Both the position numbers and the translations under genes were made by a program. DNA of 64,000 nucleotides from Elysia crispata. Taxonomy: Eukaryota; Mollusca; Gastropoda; Plakobranchidae. Below, piece after piece: positions 1 to 12,284 of this stretch. How positions within the stretch are numbered: position 1 is the first letter of the stretch; every line of letters begins with the position of its first letter. The stretch is taken from NCBI GenBank assembly GCA_033675545.1, contig JAWDGP010006494.1, positions 699,001 to 763,000 on the forward strand, written 5' to 3'. The notes under the pieces were generated by a model, which was given only the letters and a program-made list of their open reading frames with translations, had not been told where the DNA came from and made no database searches.

Positions 1-354
1 CTAAGTCTACAATCTGGATCTAATCCATTTCACTTCCTAAAAACAAACTTGAGCTAGGTGTGGTTACTTCCCTTAGACTAGAGTAAAAAAGTTCAACTTA
101 GCGCAACTTAGTTATAGCACCATTGCACTAACTGCCCTTCAAATTATAATTTAGAACATCAAACACACCAGGAATTCATCATATTTCAGACCTCGAAGAT
201 TCGGGATCAATTTGGCCCTAATTGAGATCTAAGATCTAGATCTAGATCTAGATACTAGATATATAGATCTTCTAGATCTAGAGTCTCGCTGCATCAATCT
301 TGAATCTATACAACAATGTTCCTCTCTTGAAATAAAGAAGCCATATATACTCAC
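1..354 (-). other. Intron 1 of the SAFB-like gene, with an AGATCT-rich cluster
   Basis: The stretch lies downstream (minus strand) of the splice donor at 353-354 and should be intronic. It contains no recognisable exon. About 224-290 is a cluster of overlapping agatct/ctagat words, also seen near 3540-3810 and 36200-36440, which is a dispersed satellite-like vocabulary of this genome. Confidence 0.5.
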
Positions 355-483
355 CTTCAATAGCCGCTCATGTAAAACGGATTTAACTCCCGTTTTATCA
401 AGGCCCCTTTTATCCAACTCATTTTTCATGTCTATAACGCGCAAATCGCTAAGTTTTTTCTTTTCTGAGATGGCCGCCATCAT
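355..483 (-). CDS. SAFB: SAFB/SLTM-like protein, first coding exon with SAP domain (partial)
   Basis: The minus-strand exon starts with two in-frame ATGs (483 and 480) in a context containing ATGATGGCGGCC and ends at a consensus donor, AAG|GTGAGT, at 355/354. It encodes about 43 residues: a short lysine-containing lead followed by a SAP motif ([17 protein letters not shown], then [10 protein letters not shown]). The order LSDLRVID, a helix with basic and acidic residues, then KSVL.ERL closely follows the N-terminal SAP box of scaffold attachment factor B and SLTM. In those proteins this helix-turn-helix binds A/T-rich scaffold-attachment DNA, and the rest of the protein carries an RRM and RE/RG-rich tails. 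None of the later exons is visible; the gene continues past the left edge. Another SAP protein cannot be excluded, but the LSDLRVID start is typical of SAFB. Confidence 0.75.
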
Positions 484-1889
484 TGCCAGCGTGAAACGAG
501 TGGAATTGTGGGATTTTTCAAAGCATGGTAGCGATACCTACGTTAAACAAAGTAGTCGACTCCTCTATAACTGCCATAGACTTAAATAAAACTGTGAATT
601 CATTTCAAACATTTTTTTTATATCGGATCTATAATAACAGTTAAATTGGCATCGATACTTAAAATATCAGGCAGGAAGTTGCTGAAACCATTCGAATAAA
701 GTGACTATTTATAGTCTTTTTCGGTTAAGAATAGTTTTTAGTAAAGTCTGTTTCCGTAAGCAGCTACTTTATCTTTTTCTTAACTTGAACTTAGTTACGC
801 TAATACAATGTTAGATCTTAACATATATGCTTTCGAATATTTTTTTTTAATCTAAGAAAAACAAACAAAAAGCTGCCCCACTTATTCCATTCCCATCTGC
901 TTTCTTGGCGTCCATGTTTCGCTGCCTCTACTGTCTACAACTTGACTCAGAAAGGTTTTCAACGTCTTAAACATCAAATCATCTGATTTTCTTTTCTTTC
1001 CACAAATTTGTCTTTCGGTACATTCTCTCTTTAGCCATTGATATTCTTGTTTTGGTGCTCATCGTGCAGACATAATCAATGACTTTAGTGGATCTCAGGT
1101 ATTATAAAGCTAGTGACATCTTTGAGAATTATTCTCTGTTCTTATGTCTGGTTTTATTTCTTGCAAGTTGTAGATAAGTTCATTCATTTACTTTATATTT
1201 AAATTCAATTCAATTAAATTCAATTTTATATGTTTTTGTTTTTGTTTCTTTTTTTACTGCTTTGCTACTTATAAAAGAATGCAGCCGTAGCGTATTCTTC
1301 ACAGTTTTATCTTTTCTGATGGTTGCACTCTGATTCGTTTGTGAGGATCAGTTAAGATTGACATTTTGGGAAAGCGCATATTTTCCCACTTTTAAGCGAG
1401 AAGTTCATAACTGAATGGTCTCCTTATTCCGTTATGTATTCCGCGTGGCAAGATAACAGTTCATCTTCGTTGTAATGAGAGTTCTTGTACATTTCAGTCG
1501 CTAGACCACACAGATGCTTTCCATAAAATCTATGACATGAGACAATGAAAAAAAAATTTTTTTTTCACTGCCCCTTGTGGTTATGATTGTCCCACTCCCA
1601 GCGAAAATTTTCCTTTTTTGAATTACCATTTGACAAAGATTCCGACTTAGGATTATATCTTTCTTTTCTCAGCTTGTTGAATTTTTGGGTGTTGCTTTTC
1701 AGATGTTAATATACACAATTTTTGTTCTAGGGTTGGGGTACTTTTCCCCATTTCGTATTTTAATATAAAACCATTCCCGTTTTTTTTTTTTTTATTTATT
1801 TTCAGTTCGAGCAAAATGGGTTTAGCATTGGATTAAATGACAGAGAAAGACTTTCTCTTTTAAACAAAATTAACCTTGAATTTTCGTAA
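484..1889. other. Intergenic, upstream of the SAFB-like gene; no gene seen
   Basis: A/T-rich DNA with no credible ORF or exon. The first 100-200 bases above 483 presumably hold the SAFB-like promoter, but no TATA box or other firm element was identified. Short homopolymer runs occur at 1548-1566 and 1779-1793. Confidence 0.4.
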
Positions 1890-2309
<420 letters not shown>

Positions 2310-4126
2310 ATTTGTCTAACTCTGAAATACCCTTATGGCTTAAAAGAGTTTCTATAGATGCTTTTTTTTTTATCTTTAGTTTCAAAAGAAGTAGCCTATA
2401 TGTGTGGAAGGGGGGAATCGTTAGATGCAGTTCGAGCAGTCAAATTAAAATCATATTGAAACTCTAAAACCGGTTTCTACTTCTTGGAGCAATTGAATTG
2501 AAATTCGATTCTCCAATAATCTTCATTTCATAAAGGACGTTTTCCAGCTCTGACTTCTGAGCGCTTCATGCTGAAAGTGATACCATTAAATACTTGGATA
2601 CTTAAAAAAACTTCCTGCCTATTACATAAGCCCCTATAGGGACAATCGATCTCAAGAATTTGCGGCAAACCGTAACTGAAAGCTAACTGCTTTACTGGTA
2701 TAATGCTGTAAATCAATGTTATACATATGAAGAATCAAAACAAAAGGAAAAGAAATAATTATAGATAAGGCTTATGCTCCCCTCTGCCCCTCCCCCAAAA
2801 AAAAACAAAAAAAAAAAAAACTACAAAAAAACCCCACACAGAGCAGTATGATATTCATTCCTTGCGACAACGACAGAGGGTTAAAAAAAACAAAAAAACA
2901 ACAAAACCCTGTAGAAGTAAATCACCTTAGTAAGGGAAAACGAACGTGATTTTCCATAAAAATGATTAGGATGCATAATGAATTATTTAGATCTACATTT
3001 AATTTCAAATTTCTCAATGTAAGCATGTCATTTTCGCCTGCAAACGCTAAATAATAGAACTTACCGATCCATTCATTATTCCTCCTCTTTGCTGCAGTCA
3101 ATCGCGTTGGCGGCTTTTTTTTTATAAGCCACATTGAAATATCATAGAAGGAAATGATTAAATCAAAGGTTACTGAGAGTAACAAAATCATCATTCTGTT
3201 AGTTACTTTGTACAATCCCACACCAAACATTCGCATTAAATTCAAAGTTAGAATCGCACCTCCAGTGCTTTAAACCGGATTTCATCCGAATTCAACGTGC
3301 CTACTGTTATAAGGTCTCTGTTGTGAAACCTTGACTTGCACTTGAAGTTGAACTCAACTTTGATAACCTACTCCTAAGATCGCGTTTGATCTAATCTACA
3401 TTTGGATGCTAGATTCTATATCATATACTCCCATTGCTTAAAGAACAAAATCTTAATTTCCAGTAGTTTTAAGTTAATATTAGATTCTATATCCAAATCT
3501 AGAATCTAAGTCATATCCATAGTCTTAAGTAACGAACTTGGATCTGGTTAATAATATATATATAGATCTAGATCTAGAATCTAGATCTAGATCTGCTTAA
3601 TGTTATGGAAAACCAAGAGAAGATAGTAAAAGATTTAGAGGACTCGATCTGTGTCTTGAGTCTAATTTTTAGAATCTAGACTTCAAGTCAAGACGCTAAA
3701 GCTAGTAAGTCATTGTTGGGCTTTTATTAAATTTAAATTGAAGTAGATCTAGATTATTAGGCCTATCTAGATCTAGATCTGGCACAGTATATTGGTAGTA
3801 CTAGATCTAGATCTAAATCTAGTTCATCATGTTGAATACATGTCAGGTATCACACGTGACATTCTGAATGGGTACAATATATCTATCATACCAAAGAGCG
3901 CTTTTGAAAAAGTTTGTTTGTTGAGGCAAATTTTTAACAGGCCAATATTTGCGGTATATATAATTATAGATCTAGAACTTATTAATGCCTCGAATAAGTG
4001 TAAAACATTTTCTAACAATGAATTGCTTTTTAAAACTAAAGCATCATATATATCAATCTTAATGTATTAAACCAACGTACCTAATTGAAAGTCCTGTCAT
4101 TCTAAAAGTATAACTTTGAAATTCTA
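2310..4126. other. Intergenic; A-rich tracts and AGATCT cluster, no firm gene
   Basis: No gene can be supported. It contains A-rich runs at 2797-2830 and 2883-2905 and a second cluster of AGATCT-type words at about 3540-3810. A minus-strand ORF around 3061-3245 ends in a good GTAAGT donor but has no recognised similarity and no partner exon. Confidence 0.4.
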
Positions 4127-4366
4127 GGTAAAATTGTAGATATCGGCCCAACTCATGATGGGCTTCACATTTAAATGTTTTGCAATAAAATTGAAACTTG
4201 TAGTTCAATGGGATTTTAGAGCAACACAAAAATGCTTAGGCCTATATCTTGAAAAGTATTTATTTGTGACGAATAAAACCATATTTGTGTACAGTATATT
4301 AAATTCATAAAGAAAAATACAATTTTAAAGCTTAGGGTGAGTTGGGCCGATATCTGCAATAATACC
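4127..4366. mobile_element. MITE-like element, copy 1 (GATATCGGCCCAACTC terminal repeats)
   Basis: A left terminus containing AGATATCGGCCCAACTCA (4138-4155) is mirrored by its reverse complement at 4337-4356, with one difference in about 23 bases plus a looser outer GGTA match. The roughly 240-bp interior is non-coding. A second copy of the terminus and of the interior (the part with acacaaaaatgctta and ttatttgtgac) lies at about 6360-6790. Non-coding interior, matched ends and two copies fit a non-autonomous DNA transposon. It sits 490 bp upstream of the COX10 start codon. Confidence 0.75.
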
Positions 4367-4856
4367 AAATTTTAAAAAATCCCCACATATCACTAACCAG
4401 CCATTTGTGACAAAATTTGCATAGTAAATTATTATGGTACATACATTTAGTGTCATGGAAAATAAAAATGTGCTGTATTTGACAACATTACGCTTGAATT
4501 GTTATTTTCTATTTTAATAGTTTTACTGGAAAGATAGTAAAATAAGTATTAGATGGTTGTATTTTCTAGATGCCTATTGAAACCTTCAAATGAAGTTAAA
4601 GCGTCTTCCACAGTCGTGGATGACGCCATTTTGAGTCTTTGGTCTAGGAGAACAAAACTAACATCAATTTTCATTTCTTGTGGCCAGCTTTTAAAAATTT
4701 TTCAAAATATGTATCTCTATCTGCAGTGCAACAATCATTTGAGTCCACATAATCTTAAAGTAGATTTAGACTGATATATTGTTAAGCCTAAAATTTAATT
4801 TTTTTTTATAATTTTATTGCAACTTTCCATTCTTGATTTAAGTCTTACTGCTCATA
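4367..4856. promoter_or_regulatory. Probable COX10 promoter/5' region with a YY1-type GCCATTTTG site
   Basis: This is the segment directly upstream of the COX10 start. At 4625-4633 it carries GCCATTTTG, the reverse of the CAAAATGGC sequence found at many animal start codons and YY1 sites. On the minus strand it gives a short ORF (4629-4549, 26 residues, starting MASSTTVEDALTSF) that might be an orphan first exon. An in-frame stop at 4839-4841 closes the COX10 frame above its ATG. The transcription start cannot be placed from sequence alone. Confidence 0.35.
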
Positions 4857-6893
4857 ATGATGATGATGGCAACACGGATTGTAATGTCAGCCAGTAGATC
4901 ATTCCAAAGACGGAGACATGGGACAAGGTCATTGTCTAAATCTTCTAAGATTCCTGGTCTGGAGGGAAATGACAAGAATTGTACATGGTCTAAGCAACGT
5001 TATATTCGATTGGTAAGTTTGAGAATTATTCTAAATTTGCACCACACTTTATGACCTTAGCACATAAAGTAGCCCAGATTTACTAGTGAGTTCAAACCAG
5101 CTGAACATTCCTGAAATTAAAGCTACATATTAAACGTGTTGGAAATTAAATTACTAGCCTCTAATTTAGGAACAGTCTCAAGTAGCTAAATTTACAAGCT
5201 AATTATATGATATTCTTGTAGGACTATCAATTTGGAAAGAATTGAGTTTTCTATTCAACTTTAACATGCTCAAATACATTAGGGTGTCAACGTTATGAGT
5301 TGATGGACAATTTATAAAAAGAAATTCCAGATTTGAAATGAAATGGTTTAGTCTCTTATGTTCAGATGTGCCATTGGCTAGATTAAAATGGCCAATTTCT
5401 ATGACTATGAGCATTTGGTAGCAGCTATAATAATGCTTCGTAAAAGACTTAACAAGGATAGTCATTTGGTGCTATAGTAGCTAACTTACCACAGTTGGAT
5501 GCATAGTTGTTGATTCTTTGTTTGATTACACCTACATTATCTCTGATTAACTAAGATTCAGTTATATATGATTAAAGAGGAAAAAATATATGTCAATTGC
5601 TATTTTGTTGGCAGTTGTTTTTTTGTAGTTTTTTTTTTTTTAATATTCCTCAAGTAAGTCCACAGACATGGTGTTTGATGAGCACTAGGCCATTGCATTG
5701 ATGATGTGTACTTTTTAAACCTCATAAGATGGTGACAAATCTAGAGACAGAAAATGAAACTTTTCTATACATGTTTGTAGATAGTAACATCTTTCTCTAT
5801 TTGTAGATTAATATGAAACTCACCATTATTTCACACAAAATTTTTATAACAGAACCAGCCTCTAAATGTTAAAACAGAAACCCCTACCTGTTGAACATGC
5901 TTAACAAGTTAAAGAAAGCAAATATGAATCTAACTGATTAAATTGATCAAAACTAGATCATACACTAGTCTTTGAAAACTGGAGGATCATACAGCTGAAT
6001 AAAGAGTTGGAATCTGAAGTCTAAAAGACCAGACATCAAGAGCTGCATGCATGCCTTACCAATACCATTAAAGTGCTTGAGTGTATTTGGGAAATTAAAA
6101 AAGATCAAAAGATGCTGAAATTTACCAACAGGTAACTATTAGGAAATTAGACAGAATTTATGTAAAGTTGGGACCTGTACCCACATGATCTCAAGTGTCC
6201 TCTGACATCACTGAGGCTGGTGGGTTAAAAGCATTGTAGCTGCATACTTGCGGGTAGTGGAAGTTTTTTCTGGTTTGCATTGTAGTCATTAATGACCTAA
6301 TCAGCACTTAGGATTTCACATCCTGTCAGTTGTGGATCTATAGATCTCCTACTTGAAAACTGGGTAAATTTGCAGATATCGGCCCAACTCCCGTGGAGAA
6401 TTATTCCTAGTCTTTTAGTGTTTCTTTTTCCTATGTTAATGAATCTTTTTGTGAAAGGCGTTGCAATTACATAATTAATGAAGTACACAATGAAATGAAA
6501 TTAATTGTTACAAATGAGAACATCCCGCCCCCCTCACTAGATCTGTGTCATTTTTGGAATTATAATGAAGCACCCCTGGTTCTGGAATTGTGGGCATGCA
6601 CTGGGACTACAATGGGCAGAGGCTAGCTGCTGGAGTTGGGAGTAAGTGGAGCAGGCAAAAGCACACGCGGATTTGTATACAGAACTGGGACATAGTGCAA
6701 CACAAAAATGCTTATATCTTGAAATGTACTTATTTGTGACAAATAAAGCCTTCATATTTGTGATCAAGGCTTAGTTTTATACATGTAGTTGTAAATGACA
6801 CCTGAAATAATTTTGGGATGCCATCAAGATTGTAATACTACAGTTGGGCATTTGATTACACAGTACATATAATTATTATTATTATTACTCTTG

Positions 6894-6930
<37 letters not shown>

Positions 6931-6949
6931 GATGATGATGATGATGATG

Positions 6950-6985
<36 letters not shown>

Positions 6986-9900
6986 ACTATTATTATTTTT
7001 TTTTAAATTAGTAGTTATTGTTTATATTGTAGCTGACAATAGGCGTACAGTTTTCACAATCAAGATTTGCTTTAAACCCACAAAGGAAGCTCTCAGCTCC
7101 AGTGGCAGACGGTGTCCGCTATTGCCTTTAGCTTTGTGTAGTTAAGTGAAAGGTAGTTCGGGGGAGGGCATAAGAAAAGTTATCACCTTAATGAAAGAAG
7201 GTTGCAGTTGGATAGGAAGACTTTACCCTGCCTGAATGGATAGGTTAGAGATAGGTTGCCTGCACTGGGAATATTGAAGCAGAACTATAGTCTGCTATCC
7301 GCATATTGCCTGCTAACCCGTGGACACCTGGTTATCAGTTCATCAATTCTCAGAATAGTGAAAAGTGCAGTCTTGACCCAAAATAATCATTGATATGCGA
7401 CACTTTGTCCAATATATCTTAATTATTATTTAAATAAGTATTGAGTTCAATAGTAATTAACCTTAAAGCAAAAATTGAACCAATTGATATTTGACATCAC
7501 TATACTGGATGCACTTGCCAAAAGGTGGGGACAAACATGCATCGTAAAAATAGCAATAAATCAAAGTTTTTTCATAGAATTTGTCTCAAACTTGATAATG
7601 ACCTTTAGAAATGAGTTTGTCAAAGGCAGAAGCAGTTTGATAGAGGAAATTGAAATCTGAGCGATGTAAGTGAAGACAAAAAATATCATTTTGCCCTATT
7701 TTCCACATGGTCACTTTGTAGTTTGTACTCGATTTTTATAAGTTAAAATTGGAAAAAATGTTCAATGCTTAAAGAGTTGAGTTCAGTAGATTTTTTTACA
7801 GTAACAATAAGTCTATCTAGATTTTTTTTTATTTAAAATTTTAGCTTTTTTTACTTTAAAAATCTAACACTATTATGATTCAGTACTAAAATAAACGAAA
7901 ATGTATATAATGATAAAAATAAAAAAAATACCTTATATTAATGCTCCTTATTGGTAAGCACTATCAACATTATGTAGATATAGTCATCAAGCATAGAATT
8001 TATACATATATATAAATTTGGAGAGTATTGTTTTAAGCAAAGTTCTCAGCTTTTTACTTAAAAGGCTTGTCATGCAGCACGAATGCGTTGGAGGACAAGA
8101 CTGTTGTTTGTTGTTTTCCAGTTGAAACACTTTTTTTGCATGACAAGCCATTTAAGATAAGATCATTGACTAATATATATATATAAAATTTTTTCCTTTG
8201 TCTTAAATAATGTTTTTTGGTTAAGCCACACTGGTTTAGTTCAGAGAGTGTAACATCTACTTACATGATGTATAAATAATGTAGCTTATAAGTGTTTATA
8301 AAGCAGCCATTTGAGTTTCAAATCTTTTTTAGATCAGTTGGAAGAATCAAATGCTTTTTTCCCCAAATTTTATTGATGCCCCTTTTTAATAACTAAGAGC
8401 ATTTTACAAAAATAATTGAAAAACAATGAGATTGTGGTCTTGACAGATTCTTTGGAGTGGACTTACTTCCACCTTAGTTGAGAGCACAAATGTTTTGTTC
8501 ACCATGTACAGCCATATGCATTAGATTAATTCCACTCTTTTTGAAGTAGAGCATTGTCTTCTTTATATACAGCTGGCAACCAAGGCAGCTGAAACAACTT
8601 CCGATGCAACTGCTTCTTGTGCACATCCTCCCAAAAAAGAATTTGGTGGCAAAGATGATTGGGAGGCTCAAACAGATTTAAAATATACACTTCAGACAGT
8701 AGATGTTGACAAGGATGAACTTTTGACTCTTCATTTCAAAAAATCTAGCCACATTGTGGAGTTGAAGGCAAGTCATGTGGCGGACAGTACATCTTTACAT
8801 GTTTCCACTAGTCAGCAATTGTACCAGCTAGATCAACTATCGGCCAGCAGTGTCAGTCATGTGACAGTTCCAATTGACTCCTCCAGTGATACTGAGCTAT
8901 TGGGAAAGTCGACTTATCACTTAACAGTGCGTGAGCCAGAGCGAGACAAAACCAATCCTGGCACCAAGATTGAGTCAATTCATGACCTTGAATGGCGTCA
9001 GAATCAGCTACAGCCCAGAAAACTATTGGAATGTTACAAGATGTTATCAAAGTTTAGGCTCACTGGTAGGGTGCACGACATTGCTTTGTCTCTCTTTTTT
9101 TTTTTTTTTTTGTTGCTATCTCTTCATTAGTTGTAAGTTAAGCCAGATGCTTTTGGTCTACAAGTTAATTTAAAGATTGATCCATATCTTTATTTGAAGA
9201 TTTTTCAATCTAATATAATGAAAATTACAATTAATTAAGTCTTGTACATTCAGGCAAGTACAATGCCTAGCAGATGACATTGTGAAGAAATAAGAAATCA
9301 AATGGCATTGAATTTTTTTTCTCCTTTCTTCTTTAAAGGTTTAGTAGTCTTGACAACTATAGCTGGGTACAGTATAGCTCCAGGACCATTTGATATATCC
9401 ACATTTATTTTGTGTTCAGTGGGAACTGGCCTAACATCGTGTGCTGCTAACTCTATAAATCAGGTAAGGTGCAGCATATAAGTAACTTATATAAGTGCAA
9501 ATAATTATAAACAAAATTTAAAAAAAAAATAAACATGGGAGATCTCATTTACTCAATGTTGATGAAGCCATTTTTTTTTTCGTTTATCAGAAAGCAATTT
9601 GTAATTTTTATTTCTCATTTTCTTTTGTGCCAACAGCCTTGTTAACGATTTCTTTTCAAGTTAAACCTGATATTTGGAAATCAAAACTACTTCTACCTCA
9701 AAAAAATTAGATAGAAAGTTTGAACTAATTTTTATTATTTTTTGACAGTTTTTTGAAGTGCCCTATGACTCTCAGATGAATAGAACAAAGAACCGAGTGC
9801 TTGTTAGAGGACTCTTAAGGTAATGGCTAGAGAAAGAAACAATTTATTGCCATATGATTTTCAACAACCAAAGACTGTTCCTCTGCGAATGTATATTATA

Positions 9901-12284
9901 AAAATACTGTTCGTTTTAATCTAAATGTTAAAGTTATTTCTCTCAACTGATTTTTTATTTTCTTTCTAAGGTGTCTGTTTGTAAAGAGCAATAAATAATT
10001 TTCTGCCTCTCAAAATTTAAGACTCTTTGTATTAAAATCGTACTCACATATATACAGTCTTAGTGTTGGTGATTTATGCTCAAGAAAGTGATGAATGAAC
10101 ATCATGAGAGTGTAGAGGAAATCCTTCCTTTTTAAAATTATATATGCACATTCTATTTTCGAGAATGATGGACCATGTGGGTTTACCTTGGTCTCAATTT
10201 AAACTTAATTTGTATCAAAATCTTTCTACCTTTTATTTTCTCCTAAAGATTCTGTAGATTAAGACTATTTCTCATTCTCAGAGATCTGACACCATATAAA
10301 GTGATTTTTTTCCCTAAAGCTTTGCCTTTTTTTTCTTCAAAACCATTCAGTGGACTCAACTATCATAGTGTTTCTACAATTTATCATTGAAATTTGTACA
10401 CTTTTCACATCTATTTATTATATTTTGCAAGTTAAATGTTGTATACACTATTCAAGTATAAGTAAATTCTTTTATCAATCACTTGAGGGACAATATCAAT
10501 AAGTAGAAAGATTTCAGACTGAGAATTCTGATACATTTCCCCCAGCCCTCTGCATGCAGTAGGCTTTGCAACAGCCTCAAGTGTGTCAGGTCTGTGTCTT
10601 TTGGCAGCTGGTGTAAACCCTCTGGTGTGTGCACTTGGAGCATTTAATCTTTGCCTTTACACGTTGATCTACACACCAATGAAGCGGAGCAGTATTTTCA
10701 ACACCTGGGTCGGCTCTGTAGTGGGCGCTATACCTCCCATGATGGGATGGGCAGCCTGTACAGGCGGGCTTGAGCCAGGTAGGATCTGACTGATCAAGAA
10801 GTTGAATAAAGTTGATGAATACATGAACAAGCCTCTAATATGTGATAAGTTCTCAACAGTAAAAATTTAACTTAAATGTGGTTGACTGAAGTGAATAATA
10901 AGCTGAAGTCTTTGGTATGTCTTTATCTCTTCACTTTAAGCTACTCTGGTCTACTATGCTGCCATGAAGTGTCCATATTCTTCAGCTTTAGACATTTTTT
11001 CTCTTGTGTTTGATTTGACGGATTCTTTGATATAGCCTATCCTGTATAAAATCATCTCGAAGTTTTTTAGTATATCAAAGTACTGTGTTGCCACTATTGG
11101 TTTTATTTTATATATTGGTATATAATTTTTTAAAGTTTAATTTTTCAACTGGAGGAGCAGGCAATTGCCACGTGAAATCCGTGCAGACATCATTCTAGCT
11201 GTTCATAATATCTTAACCAGTAGCACAGTAGTTCTTGTTTCTTTATCTATTTTAAAAATCATTTGAATTTGGACTTTTTATAGTAGTGTTGAGAGACAAG
11301 AGGTGTTTCAGATTTACAAAACTCGAAAATTTGATGAAATAAAGATTTATGACAAGCTTATAAAATGTGCAAATTTTACAGGTTTTACGTAGAAGCTTAT
11401 ACTTATATTACTATTTTGTTTGCATTTTTTTTCCACTGTTCAAATCTTTAATGAATCATAGAAAATATGTTTCTATTTTAGCATATGTATAAGTCTTTTG
11501 TAGGACTGTGTAATTTTTCAAAATTGAAGTTTATATTATCATAAGCTATTTAGCCCCAAAAAGTAAACTTTTGTATTTCCATTAATATTTTAGCAGAATC
11601 AGGATAACAATCTTTCAATTTGAGGTCAGACTTTAGCTTAGCATTGCCCATGGAGAATAGAATATTCTTAACTCCTAAACATATTGTTCCTTTTCACATA
11701 AGATTTTTGTGCTCTAGGGGAATGAGAAGAGATAAAAAAGTAGGTGCTTTCTCCACAAAAATTTAGAAAGGGAAAAGGCATTTTCTCAGATGCATTGCTT
11801 TATAAATTGTCTTAGTTAATAATCTTACACTGATTACAAATCATGTCCAATGAAATCTTTCACAGGAGCCTGGTTGCTTGCAGGCATTTTGTTCTCATGG
11901 CAGTTCCCACACTTCAATGCTCTGAGCTGGAACCTGCGTCCAGACTATTCACGCGCAGGTTACCGTATGATGTCAGTGGTGGACCCAAGCTTATGCCAAA
12001 GGGTGGCTTTTCGTCACTGCTTGCTGCTAACAGCCATGTGCTTGGCTGCTCCTCCTCTTGGAGTGACAACATGGACTTTTGCGGCTGATTCACTGCCTCT
12101 CAACCTTGGGCTCTGTTACCTTGGCTGGAGATTTTACTGTCGTGGAGACAGCAACTCGTCAAGGAAACTCTTCCGCTTTACTCTTATCCACATTCCAGCC
12201 CTTTTGTTACTCATGGGAATCAGTAAGGCCACATTTGGCAGTCATGAGAAGGTTGAGAAAGATGCCAAGAGCACCGAATCTTGA
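4857..12284 (+). CDS. COX10: COX10, protoheme IX farnesyltransferase (heme O synthase), complete
   Basis: Six exons join in phase: 4857-5012, 8573-9065, 9339-9463, 9749-9819, 10546-10778 and 11866-12284, giving 498 residues (human is about 443). The enzyme farnesylates heme B to heme O in the mitochondrial inner membrane, the first step towards heme A for cytochrome c oxidase. The start is Arg/Ser-rich with no acidic residue in its first 30 or so positions, like a mitochondrial presequence. UbiA prenyltransferase signatures are intact: [17 protein letters not shown] (about 254-270, first Asp-rich motif) and [10 protein letters not shown] (about 386-395, second Asp region), with PHFNALSW just before it. 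Hydrophobic segments follow throughout exons 3-6. All introns are GT-AG. Residues 53-210 are poorly conserved, as in the family. The first exon is the least certain: an in-frame stop lies upstream at 4839-4841 and the ATG is repeated four times, so the start codon is ambiguous by up to three residues. Confidence 0.95.
6360..6790. mobile_element. MITE-like element, copy 2, in COX10 intron 1
   Basis: The left terminus TGCAGATATCGGCCCAACTC at 6371-6390 matches copy 1 at 4127-4366. Further right, 6695-6760 repeats the copy 1 interior (acacaaaaatgctta, atatcttgaaa, ttatttgtgac.aataaa). The middle 300 bases are not in copy 1, and no right terminus with the GGCC motif is visible, so this copy is rearranged or 3'-incomplete. 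Confidence 0.6.
6871..6996. repeat. ATT/GAT triplet microsatellite
   Basis: Runs of (TTA)n flank a central (GAT)n block, inside COX10 intron 1. Confidence 0.9.
8056..8158. repeat. Short inverted repeat (hairpin) in COX10 intron 1
   Basis: CTTAAAAGGCTTGTCATGCA at 8057-8076 is mirrored by TGCATGACAAGCCATTTAAG at 8138-8157, about 19 of 20 positions. The loop is about 60 bases. This could be a small foldback element or a solo hairpin; no target-site duplication is evident. Confidence 0.65.

Noticed and set aside
3061..3245. Minus-strand ORF (MNLMRMFGVGLYK...) ending at a GTAAGT donor
   Set aside because: No similarity recognised and no in-phase partner exon found, so it is not called a gene.
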